Assembly: GCF_025998535.1 (NCBI RefSeq)
Contig: NZ_AP024233.1
Location: forward strand, 806,001-870,000
Origin: Desulfolithobacter dissulfuricans
GTDB lineage: Bacteria > Desulfobacterota > Desulfobulbia > Desulfobulbales > Desulfobulbaceae
DNA length: 64,000 nucleotides
Direction: 5' to 3'
The translations under genes were made by a program, and so were the position numbers. The notes under the pieces were generated by a model. The model saw only the letters and a program-made list of their open reading frames with translations. It was not told the origin of the DNA and ran no database searches. This document shows, one piece after another, positions 35,485 through 44,982 of the stretch (its first letter is position 1; every line of letters begins with the position of its first letter).

Positions 35485-37575
35485 GTTTGCCCGGCATGGC
35501 GGGCAAACCCAGCCTGCGGAACGCAGGCGTCACCCCGACCAGGGGGAAGACAATCCGAATCGCAAGGGCGTTGCTGGCAACGGCAGGGTCTGAAGGAAGC
35601 GATAGGAAGTGAGCGGTACATAGCGTAAGTGAACCTGATTCGGCGTCATAGGTGGGTAAGCGTGCACAATAGCGTGAAGCCCGATACCTGGTCAGACCTT
35701 TGGCGTGATTGAGGATGGGATTGCTCACCGGGAGTTCGCCTTAACCGGGGAAGCCTCCTAGCGTACTTGCAGTACGAGAGTTAAGGAAGGTTCAAGGAGA
35801 GATCCAAGGCCTACCGAAGCGGTGGGAGGTGGCAGATGATTCCGTAGTAGTGATGAAATCCCGGCCGGAGAAGCCTGGTAACAGCGTGGAGGATAAAACC
35901 GGGATGACCTGTCAGCGTTGTTTGACAGGGGCTGGTATTTGCCAAAAGCGGTATCAGTTGCGAAGGGATGAAGTTTATTTGAAGGTTCCCTGAAGATCAT
36001 GGAGGTCTGGAGTCAGAACACAAGCTGCCCGACGGGGCGGGGCACATTTTCGGCGGTATGCTGTGAGAGGCCGTCTGCTGATTTTGGCCGTTCATCGGAG
36101 TAACCTGAACAGTTGAGCGTACATTGCCCATTGGGATAGAAGGCGCTCTCATTTGGGTGAAGACCCGGGGATTCCAGGCAGAAGTGGAGGGATGGGGACG
36201 CAGGACAGGAGCATGGTTGACGTTTGGTACAGTCTGTATGACCGGATGCTGAGCAGGGACGCTCTGCACAAGGCGTTTGGGAAGGTGAGGTCTGCGAAGG
36301 GAGCTGCCGGAATAGACGGCCAGTCCATCAAGGACTTTGCCGCATCAGCCGAAGCCAACATCGACTGTCTCCTGAAGGAACTGTGGGAAAAGAGTTACCA
36401 GCCACTGGCCGTGCGCCGGGTAGAGATACCCAAGCCAACCGGAGGAGTTCGGTTGCTCGGTATTCCAGCAGTCCGTGACCGTGTAGTGCAGCAGGCACTG
36501 CTCGACATTCTCCAGCCGATATTCGATCGGGATTTCCACCCGTCGAGCTATGGCTATCGCCCAGGCCGCAGTTGTCATCAGGCGATATCCAAGGCGACGA
36601 TGTTTATCCGTGACTACGATCGAAAGTGGGTAGTTGATATGGATCTGTCCAAATGCTTTGACACCTTGGACCATGATCTCATCCTCAGCGCCTTTCGTCG
36701 CCGGATCAGGGACGGGAGTATCCTCGGTCTCCTGGAGAAGTTTCTGAAGAGCGGTGTAATGACGGATTCGGGATTTACGGCTAGCGAGATCGGCAGTCCA
36801 CAGGGCGGCGTGATCAGCCCTCTGATAGCCAATGTGTATCTCGATTCTTTTGATCAATTCATGAAGAATCGTGGCCACCGAATAGTCCGCTATGCGGACG
36901 ATATCCTGATTCTGTGCCAATCAAAGAAAGCGGCCGAGAATGCTCTTGAGCAGGCACGGCACTATCTTGAAGGAGAATTGCTGCTGACTGTCAACCGTGA
37001 AAAGACCCATATCTGCCACAGCAGTCGGGGCGTAAACTTTCTGGGAGTATCCGTATGCTCTCAGTATACGCAAATCCAGCGAGGCAAGATTAAGTCTTTC
37101 AAGGCAAAGGTCAAGGCAATGACCCGGCGTAATTCCCCGGTGAATCTTGAGAAAGTGATTGCAGATCTCAATCCGCTCTTGAGGGGATTTGCCAACTACT
37201 TCCGGATAGCGAACTGCACAGGAGAATTTTCAAGGCTGATGAGATGGATTCGGAGAAGACTGCGAGCCATCCAGCTGAAATTGTGGAAGAAGCCCAATCG
37301 GCTTCACCGCAGGCTGAGGCAGCTTGGATACAGGGGGAAGTTTGATGCGATCAAAATGAACTCCTGGGCCAATGCGGCAAGTCCTTTGAGCCATTATGCC
37401 CTGCCCAACGGATATTTACACCGGGGCTTGGGTCTCTTTGATCTTGGTGCTGTATCTACTGGAATCTCTGTTTCAATATGAAGGAAAATAAACAGGAGCC
37501 GTATACGAGACCCGTACGTACGGTTCTGTGAGAGGGATGAGGCAAGCGTAATTAACTTGCCTCACCCTACTCGAT
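35485..37575 (+). mobile_element. Group II intron 1 (class C type)
   Basis: About 2.09 kb. The 5' end GTTTGCCC...GGGCAAAC is shared with the two other introns. Near the 3' end, domain V (GAGCCGTATACGAG / CGTACGTACGGTTC) and domain VI (GATGAGGCAAGC / CTTGCCTCACCC) are followed by CTACTCGAT. It sits directly behind a terminator, the known habit of class C introns. It is a diverged relative of introns 2 and 3. Boundaries are uncertain by 1-2 bases. Confidence 0.88.
36213..37481 (+). CDS. ltrA: Group II intron reverse transcriptase/maturase (intron 1)
   Basis: 422 residues from the ATG at 36213 (MVDVWYSLYDRML); a longer frame opens at 36153 but lies in structured intron RNA, and introns 2 and 3 start at the equivalent ATG. 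RT domains with RPGRSCHQAI, DMDLSKCFDT, GSPQGGVISPL and the catalytic YADD (RYADDILIL near residue 226), then maturase domain X (SFKAKVKAMTRRNSPVNLE...). No HNH endonuclease domain, as in class C introns. Uninterrupted. Confidence 0.93.
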   Translation: MVDVWYSLYDRMLSRDALHKAFGKVRSAKGAAGIDGQSIKDFAASAEANIDCLLKELWEKSYQPLAVRRVEIPKPTGGVRLLGIPAVRDRVVQQALLDILQPIFDRDFHPSSYGYRPGRSCHQAISKATMFIRDYDRKWVVDMDLSKCFDTLDHDLILSAFRRRIRDGSILGLLEKFLKSGVMTDSGFTASEIGSPQGGVISPLIANVYLDSFDQFMKNRGHRIVRYADDILILCQSKKAAENALEQARHYLEGELLLTVNREKTHICHSSRGVNFLGVSVCSQYTQIQRGKIKSFKAKVKAMTRRNSPVNLEKVIADLNPLLRGFANYFRIANCTGEFSRLMRWIRRRLRAIQLKLWKKPNRLHRRLRQLGYRGKFDAIKMNSWANAASPLSHYALPNGYLHRGLGLFDLGAVSTGISVSI

Positions 37576-37619
37576 TGTTCCATGGATAATACTGGTGAGC
37601 TCTGGCCGTGCGGGGTTAA

Positions 37620-37639
37620 ATTTCCGAAAAATCGGAAAT
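37620..37639 (+). promoter_or_regulatory. Perfect hairpin overlapping the start of the PAS regulator
   Basis: ATTTCCGA - AAAA - TCGGAAAT, an 8-bp perfect stem covering the A and T of the first possible ATG (37638). It could be an operator, or an RNA hairpin that blocks initiation there; in the latter case the next ATG at 37668 would be used. Confidence 0.4.
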
Positions 37640-39251
37640 GTTTTTGGCAAAACCAGGGCGTCATGCTATGATATTGGAAAATTCTCCTAAAACATTACGA
37701 TTCTCAGAATCCCAGGACAGCAAGCCTTCTGTGTCAAATACTGCAACAGAGCTGCAAAAGACCCGCGACGAGGTCAACCGTCTTGTTCATAACTGGCAGA
37801 CATTGCTCGATGTTATGCCGGAGATGGTGTTCCTCGTGCGCGATGATTTTATCATCGAGTACATGAACCGCAGTGCCAAGGCCTGTTTCGGTGATCTCTG
37901 CTCCCGGTCCTGCTGTGATGACCTGCGCCAGATCTGTGCCGACTGCAGAATCTTTACGCCCGAGGAATCAGACGCTGCTTCCGCCACCACAGCGCATAAA
38001 CTGACCGAGGCGGTGGTCAAGGGGATCTCTGTTGAATATTCGGCAGTGCCGTTTATCGGCTATACCGGGGAGCAGCTGATCATGATTGTCATGCGCGATA
38101 TTTCCCAGCGCAAGCTTCATGAACAGGAGATCAGCGATTTCAATACCAATATTGAAAAGATTCTGGAGCAGAAGATTGCCGAACTCCAGGAGAGCGAAGA
38201 GCTCCGGCGCCGTCTCTCACGCCAGGTCAACAGTCTGAAAAACCAGTTGGGCTTTCATCACCGGGCCGACAAGATGGTTGGGTCAAGCAGGGCCATGCGT
38301 GAGCTGCGGGAGATGGTTCACCAGGTGGCCAGGTCCGATGCCACCATTCTGATCACCGGAGAGTCCGGAACCGGCAAGGAGCTGGTGGCCAATCTGATCA
38401 AGGAGACCAGTAACCGGGCAGACAAGCCTTTTCTGAAGATCAACTGCAACGCCATCAATGATTCCATCCTGGAGAGTGATCTGTTCGGGTACGAAAAAGG
38501 CGCCTTTACCGGGGCCACAAGCCGGAAAAAGGGTAAGTTCGAGATCGTCAACGGCGGGACCATCTTTCTCGACGAGATAGGGGATATCAGCTCCAGGATG
38601 CAGGCCTCTCTTCTGCGGGTCCTGCAGAACGGCGAGATTATCCGGGTGGGCGGCACCGAGCCTGTCAAGGTGGATGTCCGGGTGATCGCCGCCACCAATG
38701 TCGACCTGGCCAAGGCGGTGCAGGAGAAAAAATTCCGCCTGGATCTCTATTACCGGCTCAACATCATCAATATCGACATCCCGCCGCTGCGGGAACGCAA
38801 GGAAGATATCGTCGAGCTGGTATCTCATTTTGTCAATCATTACCGGGAGGCCTTCAAGAAGGATATCGATTTCGTCCCCAAGTCGATCATCAACCGGTTG
38901 CTGCTGCATGACTGGCCCGGTAATGTGCGTGAGCTGGAAAACCTGATCCAGCGGGCCGTGCTCATGGCCAAGGGCAAGATGATCACCGAGCAGGACCTGT
39001 TCTTTGATCAGAATAAGTTCGGTATAGATGGGGAAAACCGCAGCCTCGACGTCCAGAGCCGGATCGGTGTCCTGCCGCTGAAGGGTATCCTGGCCGAATT
39101 TGAGCGCGAAGTCATCGAGCAGGCCCTGCGCAAGTTCAAGGGCAATGTCTCCCGGGCCGCGACCGAGCTCAAAGTGGGCAAGACCGCCCTGTACGACAAG
39201 ATGAAACGTTATAATATCTCCGCCAAGGCGATCAAGAAAGGAGTCGCCTGA
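37638..39251 (+). CDS. PAS-domain sigma-54-dependent transcriptional activator
   Basis: 537 residues (527 if started at the ATG at 37668). N-terminal PAS domain (about residues 50-155) with a striking Cys cluster (CFGDLCSRSCCDD, ICADC), seen in many PAS proteins of sulfate reducers and possibly a redox or cofactor site. A coiled linker, then AAA+ with GESGTGKE near residue 240 and GAFTGA near 288, and a C-terminal Fis-type helix (AATELKVGKTALYDKMKRYNI). No receiver domain, so it senses directly. Likely candidate activator of the sigma-54 promoter before the PEP-CTERM gene at 40364 (inference). Confidence 0.92.
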   Translation: MFLAKPGRHAMILENSPKTLRFSESQDSKPSVSNTATELQKTRDEVNRLVHNWQTLLDVMPEMVFLVRDDFIIEYMNRSAKACFGDLCSRSCCDDLRQICADCRIFTPEESDAASATTAHKLTEAVVKGISVEYSAVPFIGYTGEQLIMIVMRDISQRKLHEQEISDFNTNIEKILEQKIAELQESEELRRRLSRQVNSLKNQLGFHHRADKMVGSSRAMRELREMVHQVARSDATILITGESGTGKELVANLIKETSNRADKPFLKINCNAINDSILESDLFGYEKGAFTGATSRKKGKFEIVNGGTIFLDEIGDISSRMQASLLRVLQNGEIIRVGGTEPVKVDVRVIAATNVDLAKAVQEKKFRLDLYYRLNIINIDIPPLRERKEDIVELVSHFVNHYREAFKKDIDFVPKSIINRLLLHDWPGNVRELENLIQRAVLMAKGKMITEQDLFFDQNKFGIDGENRSLDVQSRIGVLPLKGILAEFEREVIEQALRKFKGNVSRAATELKVGKTALYDKMKRYNISAKAIKKGVA

Positions 39252-39411
39252 TTCCAGTCCCTTCTCACTTCTTTCTTACCTTTGAGCCGTTTTCCCTGTA
39301 ATTTTCTATCGTTTCCTGGTTTGTTTTTTGCATGGCATTGAGGTTATAGTATATTTCTGCGTCTTCTGGCCTCCTGCTGAAAAATAAACCCAGAGAGAGA
39401 AACGACTGAAC

Positions 39412-39969
39412 ATGGCAACCCACGCGCAAAATCCGAGCTGTGAAAAGGTGTGTCCCCACTGGTCCCCTGCATCGAGGAGCTGCCTGCTCAGTCGTGGTGG
39501 CCTGTACCTGCCGGTCTCGGCCCACGTGGCGACCTACTGCCGGACCGAAAACTATCTCTCCTGTCCCCAGTTTGTCAGTGGCGGGCTGGTTGCGGAATCT
39601 GCAGCCGATGACTCGGTCGGTACCGGGGCGGAGAGGAGAATGTATGTCCGTGTTCCTGGACGTTTTGTGCTGCGTATTGCCCGTCATGCCGATGGTGATT
39701 CAGTGGACCGGATCATCGATGATTCCGCCTCCACCGTGGATATCAGCCTGGGGGGGCTCAGGGTGGAGAGCTACCGGGAACTGCCTGTGGACAGTCTGGT
39801 GACCTTTTCGCTCAATGGCGATTTTTCCAGCGAGCCGGTCAAGGGAGTCGGCCGGGTTGCCTGGTGCCGGTCCCTGGAGCAGGCTCCTCTTTACCACGCT
39901 GGCCTGGCCTTTGAAGACGTCCGCCTGGCCTCCATGCTGGAGAAGCGTCTGGGGTTGGTCCCGTTCTGA
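39412..39969 (+). CDS. PilZ-domain protein (c-di-GMP effector)
   Basis: 185 residues. N-terminal 65 residues contain eight scattered Cys (CEKVCPHW, SCLLS, YCRTENYLSCPQ), suggesting a metal or redox site. The C-terminal PilZ domain has the c-di-GMP signature ERRMYVRVPGRF (RxxxR type) and DISLGGLRVES (D/NxSxxG). Links c-di-GMP, for which two GGDEF proteins occur later in the window, to an unknown output. Same orientation as its neighbours. Confidence 0.88.
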   Translation: MATHAQNPSCEKVCPHWSPASRSCLLSRGGLYLPVSAHVATYCRTENYLSCPQFVSGGLVAESAADDSVGTGAERRMYVRVPGRFVLRIARHADGDSVDRIIDDSASTVDISLGGLRVESYRELPVDSLVTFSLNGDFSSEPVKGVGRVAWCRSLEQAPLYHAGLAFEDVRLASMLEKRLGLVPF

Positions 39970-40278
39970 TTCCGTTTTTCCGGAAATCTGGATCTTGTAT
40001 ATCTTGTTGATATTTCATTATATTTTCTTTATTTTTCCGTAACTTCTATCTGTTTTTCTTTCTTTCCGTCTGGTTTTTCCGAAAAAAAAATCGGGTTCTG
40101 GTCCCGGCCAGCCTCTTTTTTCTCTCCACAGGCTTCCTGGTTGTGGCCAGTTTCTTTTCGATGCCTTTTTGTCTGATCTGAGACGAGTGGATGTTCAGGT
40201 TGTTTTTTATGTGTTATCAGTTGGTTGTGGAGGTGGTGGTTTCCAGGGTTTCTGTGCATGATTCTTTCTGGATGGATA

Positions 40279-40294
40279 TGGCATGCTCCGTGCA
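40279..40294 (+). promoter_or_regulatory. Sigma-54 promoter for the PEP-CTERM gene
   Basis: TGGCAT-N5-GTGCA, GG and GC 10 bp apart, 70 bp before the ATG. The rest of the 39970-40363 gap is T-rich without frames. PEP-CTERM genes in other bacteria are known to be driven by RpoN with the PrsK/PrsR system. Confidence 0.7.
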
Positions 40295-40363
40295 TTTCAG
40301 TGGTAAACCATGTTGCCTGAAAGCTGGATTGTATTGAGCAAATTTTAAAGGAGGGAAATTCTG

Positions 40364-41014
40364 ATGAAAAAAATGTTTTTGACAAGCGCGGTGCTCGCCA
40401 TCGCAGGGGTAGGTCTGGTGGCTGGGAGTGCGATGGCATTGGGATTTAGCTCTACCGGTTATGTTGATCCCAATTATAATGATTCCTGGGATAGTACTTC
40501 TTTGACAGGAACGGCACTGTTCGAATTTTATATCGATGAAACCTGGCCACAGGTTAACAGAGTAACAATCGAACTTGATGATGACATTTTTACCGGTATA
40601 ACGGCCTCTGATTTTACAGTACTAAATCCTTCCGGCTGGACAACGAGTGTCTATACAGGAACCAGTGGCAACGTATTTGATGTGAGTCTGGCAGGGGTAC
40701 TGGCCACCTCAACAAACGATCCCATCCAGATAACGTTTGATTATACGCTTCTTGACGAAGACATGTATGATAACGCTTCTGAAGGAGTTCCAGGAGGTTG
40801 GGACTGGGATGAAGGACAGGCCTGGGGGTTGGCTTACACATTAGACTACGGTTTCTATACACCTCACCCTTTGACAGGAAGTCCTGTCTTTGTAGCCCTG
40901 GACACTTCTGGAGGTTCCACTGCCCCTGTCCCCGAACCGGCCACCATGCTGCTCTTTGGTACCGGTCTGGCCGGACTGGCCGGAGTTGTTCGCAAGAAGC
41001 GCAAAAACAGCTGA
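40364..41014 (+). CDS. PEP-CTERM sorting-domain surface protein
   Basis: 216 residues. Signal peptide (MKKMFLTSAVLAIAGVGLVAG, cut near AMA), an acidic, aromatic-rich beta-type body with no recognised domain, and the C-terminal sorting signal VPEPATMLLFGTGLAGLAG followed by RKKRKNS. The tripartite signal is the substrate of an exosortase (not in the window) and marks exopolysaccharide-associated or surface proteins. AGGAGGG ribosome site. Own sigma-54 promoter and terminator. Confidence 0.93.
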   Translation: MKKMFLTSAVLAIAGVGLVAGSAMALGFSSTGYVDPNYNDSWDSTSLTGTALFEFYIDETWPQVNRVTIELDDDIFTGITASDFTVLNPSGWTTSVYTGTSGNVFDVSLAGVLATSTNDPIQITFDYTLLDEDMYDNASEGVPGGWDWDEGQAWGLAYTLDYGFYTPHPLTGSPVFVALDTSGGSTAPVPEPATMLLFGTGLAGLAGVVRKKRKNS

Positions 41015-41056
41015 TTCTGTCCTGTCTGATGGCCGTTGGGCCGTCATCTCAGGGAA

Positions 41057-41094
41057 AAACCGCCGCTGGCAGAGATGCCCGGCGGTTTTTTTTT
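41057..41094 (+). terminator. PEP-CTERM gene terminator, target of group II intron 2
   Basis: AAACCGCCG / CGGCGGTTT with a T run to 41094; the intron begins at 41096. Confidence 0.85.
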
Positions 41095-41095
41095 A

Positions 41096-43187
41096 GTTTG
41101 CCCGGCATGGCGGGCAAACCCAGCCTGTGTTAAGCAGGCGTCACCCTGACCAGGGGGAAGACAATCCGAATCGTAAGGGCGTTGCTGGTAACGGCAGGGT
41201 CTGAAGGAAGCGATAGGAAGTGAGCGGCACATAGCGCAAGCGAACCTGATTCGGCGTATCAGGAGGGTAAGCGTCCTAAATAGCGCGAAGCCCGATACCT
41301 GGTCAGTCCTGATACGTGATTGAGGATGTGGTCGCTCACAGGGAGTTCGCCTTAACCGGGGAAGCCTTGCACTGTTTCCGCATTAAGCGGAAAAAGAGAA
41401 GCACAAGGAGAAATCCAAGGCGGATCGAAGCGGTGTGAGGTGGCAGATGATTCCGTAGTAGTGATGAAATTCCGGCCTGTGAAGCCTGGTAACAGTGTGG
41501 AGGATAAAACCGGGATGACCCAACGGCCTGGTTCGTTGGGGGCAGTTATGAGCCAAAAGCCATATCTGTTGCGAAGGGATGAAGTTTATTTGAAGGTTTT
41601 CCGGAATCTATGGACACCTGGCAGACTGAACACAAGCCGTCCGACGGGACGGGGCACGCTATCGGCGGTATGCCGTGACAGGTCCTCTGCCGATTTTGGC
41701 CGTTCATCGGAGTAGATGGGAGTGTTGATCGTATATTGCCCATGAGGATAGAAAGCGGTCGCGCCCATTGAAGAACCGAAGTCTCCACGTGGAAATAGAG
41801 GAAGGGAAACGCAGGACAGGAGCATGGTTGACGTCTGGTACAGCCTATATGATCGAATGCTGAGCCGGGAGAACCTGGTCAAGGCATTCTACAAGGTGAA
41901 ATCCTCGAAAGGAGCTGCCGGTATAGACGGCCAGTCCATCGATGATTTTGCCGGATCACTTGCGACCAATATCGATCATCTCCTGACGGAACTGCAGGAC
42001 AAGAGCTACCAGCCGCTGGCCGTGCGACGGGTGGAGATCCCGAAGCCGAACGGCGGGAAACGGCTACTCGGCATACCTGCAGTCCGTGACCGTGTGGTAC
42101 AGCAGGCCCTGCTGGATATACTTCAACCAATATTTGACCGCGATTTCCATCCGTCGAGCTACGGCTACCGTCCTGGTCGGAGTTGTCACCAGGCAATCAG
42201 CAAAGCCACGATGTTCATCCGGACGTACGAGCGGAAATGGGTAGTGGACATGGATCTGTCGAAATGCTTCGACACGTTGAACCATGACCTGATCCTTGCC
42301 TCGTTCCGTCGCCGGGTCAGCGATGGAAGTATTCTTGGTCTGCTGGAGAAGTTTTTGAAAAGCGGTGTTCTGACAGGAGATGGTTGGCAGGCCAGCGAGG
42401 TCGGCAGTCCGCAGGGCGGAGTTATCAGCCCGTTGATTGCCAACGTATACCTTGATTCCTTCGATCAGTTTATGAAGAATCGTGGCCACCGCATCGTCCG
42501 CTATGCGGACGACATCCTGATCCTGTGCCAGTCAAAGAGCGCAGCCGAAAATGCACTGAACCAGGCCAGTCGTTATCTTGAAGAAGAACTGCTGTTGACC
42601 GTCAACCAGGAAAAGACCCATATAAGCCACAGCCTCAAAGGGATTAAATTTCTTGGAGTTTGTATCCACTCCGTGATGACCCGAATACAGCGAGGCAAGG
42701 TGAGGGCCTTCAAGGCAAAGGTCAAGGCGATGACCCGGCGTAACTCCCCGGTGAACCTTGAGAAGGTGATAGCCGACCTCAACCGGTTGCTGAGGGGTTT
42801 TGCCAACTACTTTCGGATAGCGAACTGCAAGGGTGAGTTTTCTCGGCTGATGAGGTGGATCAGAAGACGGCTGCGTGCTGTTCAGTTGAAGCTGTGGAAA
42901 AAGCCGTGCAGGCTACACCGCAGACTGAGACAGCTGGGCTATAGAGGAGAGTTCAAAAGTATCAAGATGAACTCCTGGGCCAATGCAGCAAGTCCACTGA
43001 GCCATTATGCCCTTCCCAACAGCTGCCTGCATGGGGAAATGGGGCTCTTTGACCTCGCATCTGTACAGACCGGAATTTCTGTTTCAGTATGAAGGAAAAA
43101 TAAACAGGAGCCGTATACGAGGCCCGTACGTACGGTTCTGTGAGAGGGATGAGGCAAGCTTAATTACCTTGCCTCACCCTACTCGAT
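41096..43187 (+). mobile_element. Group II intron 2 (class C type)
   Basis: 2092 bp, GTTTGCCC at the 5' end to CTACTCGAT at the 3' end, with domains V (43108-43139) and VI. Same length as intron 3, and every landmark is offset by exactly 7117 bp, so the two appear to be identical copies. Inserted two bases behind a terminator T run. Confidence 0.92.
41824..43092 (+). CDS. ltrA: Group II intron reverse transcriptase/maturase (intron 2)
   Basis: 422 residues, identical in sequence to the maturase of intron 3 and similar to that of intron 1. RT core with YADD (RYADDILILCQ), maturase X domain, no endonuclease domain. It splices and reverse-transcribes its own intron. Intact. Confidence 0.95.
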   Translation: MVDVWYSLYDRMLSRENLVKAFYKVKSSKGAAGIDGQSIDDFAGSLATNIDHLLTELQDKSYQPLAVRRVEIPKPNGGKRLLGIPAVRDRVVQQALLDILQPIFDRDFHPSSYGYRPGRSCHQAISKATMFIRTYERKWVVDMDLSKCFDTLNHDLILASFRRRVSDGSILGLLEKFLKSGVLTGDGWQASEVGSPQGGVISPLIANVYLDSFDQFMKNRGHRIVRYADDILILCQSKSAAENALNQASRYLEEELLLTVNQEKTHISHSLKGIKFLGVCIHSVMTRIQRGKVRAFKAKVKAMTRRNSPVNLEKVIADLNRLLRGFANYFRIANCKGEFSRLMRWIRRRLRAVQLKLWKKPCRLHRRLRQLGYRGEFKSIKMNSWANAASPLSHYALPNSCLHGEMGLFDLASVQTGISVSV

Positions 43188-43357
43188 TTGCCTTTTAAGC
43201 CTGGACAGAGCAATCTGCCCTGCAGCTTGTGCTTGACAGTATCCTGAATCCGTGACGGAAAAAGTACTGTTTTGGGTTAGCTGCCTTGAATTTCAATCAA
43301 AATGAAGAGATTATATTGGGTTTTCCAATGCACCCATTTATAATGGAGCCGCCCTTC

Positions 43358-43462
43358 GGGAGCTGGACTTTCACCGCATCCGCTGCGTCATCAACCCATT
43401 GATAGAGCGTCACTCTAATCAATGGGCCTCTTCCTTGCGCCTGCGGCGAAATTCCAGCTTCA
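43358..43462. repeat. Foldback repeat (imperfect inverted repeat, about 105 bp)
   Basis: The left arm GAGCTGGACTTTCACCGCA pairs with a right arm whose complement reads GAAGCTGGAATTTCGCCGCA; the inner stem CCCATTGAT-AGAG / CTCT-A-ATCAATGGG is nearly perfect. It lies in the 43188-43558 gap before the AmpG-like gene, which otherwise shows nothing. MITE-like or REP-like; a single copy here. Confidence 0.6.
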
Positions 43463-43558
43463 CGGATTCAGGAGTATCGGATAACCGCGGGAGTATTCCT
43501 GCCCGAGGATACCAGCCCCCTGTGTCTGGTCCTTTTTTCTTCGCGTCCTTCGTGAGTT

Positions 43559-44782
43559 ATGAATTCCATGTTCCGTCTCATCTTCTCACCCCGCATGCTG
43601 GTCTCCTTCCTCATGGGTTTTTCCTGCGGGGTGCCGCTGCTGCTGACCCTGTCGGTGCTCCAGGCCTGGATGCGGGAAGAGGGAGTGGATCTTTCAGTCA
43701 TCGGCCTGTTCTCCCTGGTCGGGCTTCCCTATACCCTGAAATTTCTCTGGTCGCCGATCCTGGACCGGTTCACCCTGCCGCTCTTTGGCCGCCGCCGGGG
43801 CTGGCTCCTGCTGTTCCAGATTCTGCTCATGGCAGCCATTGCCGGCCTGGGCATGACCCGGCCGGCCGTTCATCCCTGGATGGTGGCCGTGGCCGCTCTG
43901 CTGGTCACCTTTTTTTCCGCCTCCCAGGATATCGTGGTCGATGCCTTTCGGCGTGAAGACCTGAGTGACAACGAACTTGGCCTGGGGTCTTCCCTGTACG
44001 TAAACGGCTACCGGGTCGGGATGCTGGTCGCCGGCAGCGGCGGCTTGATCCTGGCCGATCATTTCACCTTCCACCAGGTCTATCTCTTCATGGCGCTTTG
44101 TCTCCTGCCCGGGGTGCTGACAACGCTGCTCTGTCGGGAACCCGAGGTGGCCGAGGGGACACCGACCACCTTCCGGGAAGCGGTTGTCCAGCCCTTTGTC
44201 GAGTATTTTCAGCGTGACGGGGCCCTGCTTATTCTGCTCTTCATTCTCCTCTACAAGATCGGCGACCAGATGGCCTCGACCATGACCACGCCCTTTTATC
44301 TCGATGTGGGCTTTACCAAGACCCAGATCGGCGCGGTGGCCAAACTGTTCGGCTTCTGGGCCACCATCATCGGCGGCCTGGTGGGCGGGGTTATTCTCCT
44401 GCGCCTGGGTATTGTCCGCTCGCTGTGGATTTTCGGTATCCTCCAGGCGGTCTCCACGGCCGGTTTTTCGTTACTGGCCTTTCTCGGTCCCAGCCTGGCC
44501 GGGCTGGCGGCGGTCATCGGCTTTGAAAATCTCACCGGCGGCATGGGCACCGCCGCCTACGTAGCCTACATGGCCTCGCTGACAAACAAAAAATTCACCG
44601 CCACCCAGTATGCCCTGCTGTCCTCGCTCATGGGCATCCCCCGGGTGCTGGCCTCGGCACCCACGGGCTTCATGGCCGATTCCATGGGCTGGGCCTTCTA
44701 TTTTTTCTTCTGTGCCCTGATCGCCGTGCCGGGCCTGCTGCTGCTGCGTTTTGCCGGTCCCCTGGCAGCCGGGACGCAATGA
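43559..44782 (+). CDS. AmpG-like MFS permease
   Basis: 407 residues, about 12 membrane helices. GFSCGVPLLLTLSVLQAWMR, the loop FLWSPILDRF and FFSASQDIVVDAFRRE are typical of AmpG muropeptide permeases, which import GlcNAc-anhydroMurNAc peptides for recycling. Fits with nagZ at 58482, which acts next in that pathway, although the two are not in one operon. The first ATG (43559) and ATG 43568 are both possible. Confidence 0.85.
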   Translation: MNSMFRLIFSPRMLVSFLMGFSCGVPLLLTLSVLQAWMREEGVDLSVIGLFSLVGLPYTLKFLWSPILDRFTLPLFGRRRGWLLLFQILLMAAIAGLGMTRPAVHPWMVAVAALLVTFFSASQDIVVDAFRREDLSDNELGLGSSLYVNGYRVGMLVAGSGGLILADHFTFHQVYLFMALCLLPGVLTTLLCREPEVAEGTPTTFREAVVQPFVEYFQRDGALLILLFILLYKIGDQMASTMTTPFYLDVGFTKTQIGAVAKLFGFWATIIGGLVGGVILLRLGIVRSLWIFGILQAVSTAGFSLLAFLGPSLAGLAAVIGFENLTGGMGTAAYVAYMASLTNKKFTATQYALLSSLMGIPRVLASAPTGFMADSMGWAFYFFFCALIAVPGLLLLRFAGPLAAGTQ

Positions 44783-44982
44783 TCCTTTCGTTTAGGGCCC
44801 ACTATTGGTATATATACTCCATTGGCGAAAGGGGAAATATTGTCCTGTACCTGGCAGGTTGTCCCCGGTCGAGCACGTTATGATATTTTTGACCCGGCAA
44901 ATCGCCTCCCCGCCCGGTCACCGGATCGGGGGCTCAGACGAACAATCAGCAATACTGAACTCATAACCCACAACACCCCATC

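Noticed and set aside
35485-35560. GGGCAAACC-like motif of a c-di-GMP (GEMM) riboswitch
   Set aside because: The motif is the 5' end of the group II intron and recurs in all three introns; the rest of GEMM is absent.
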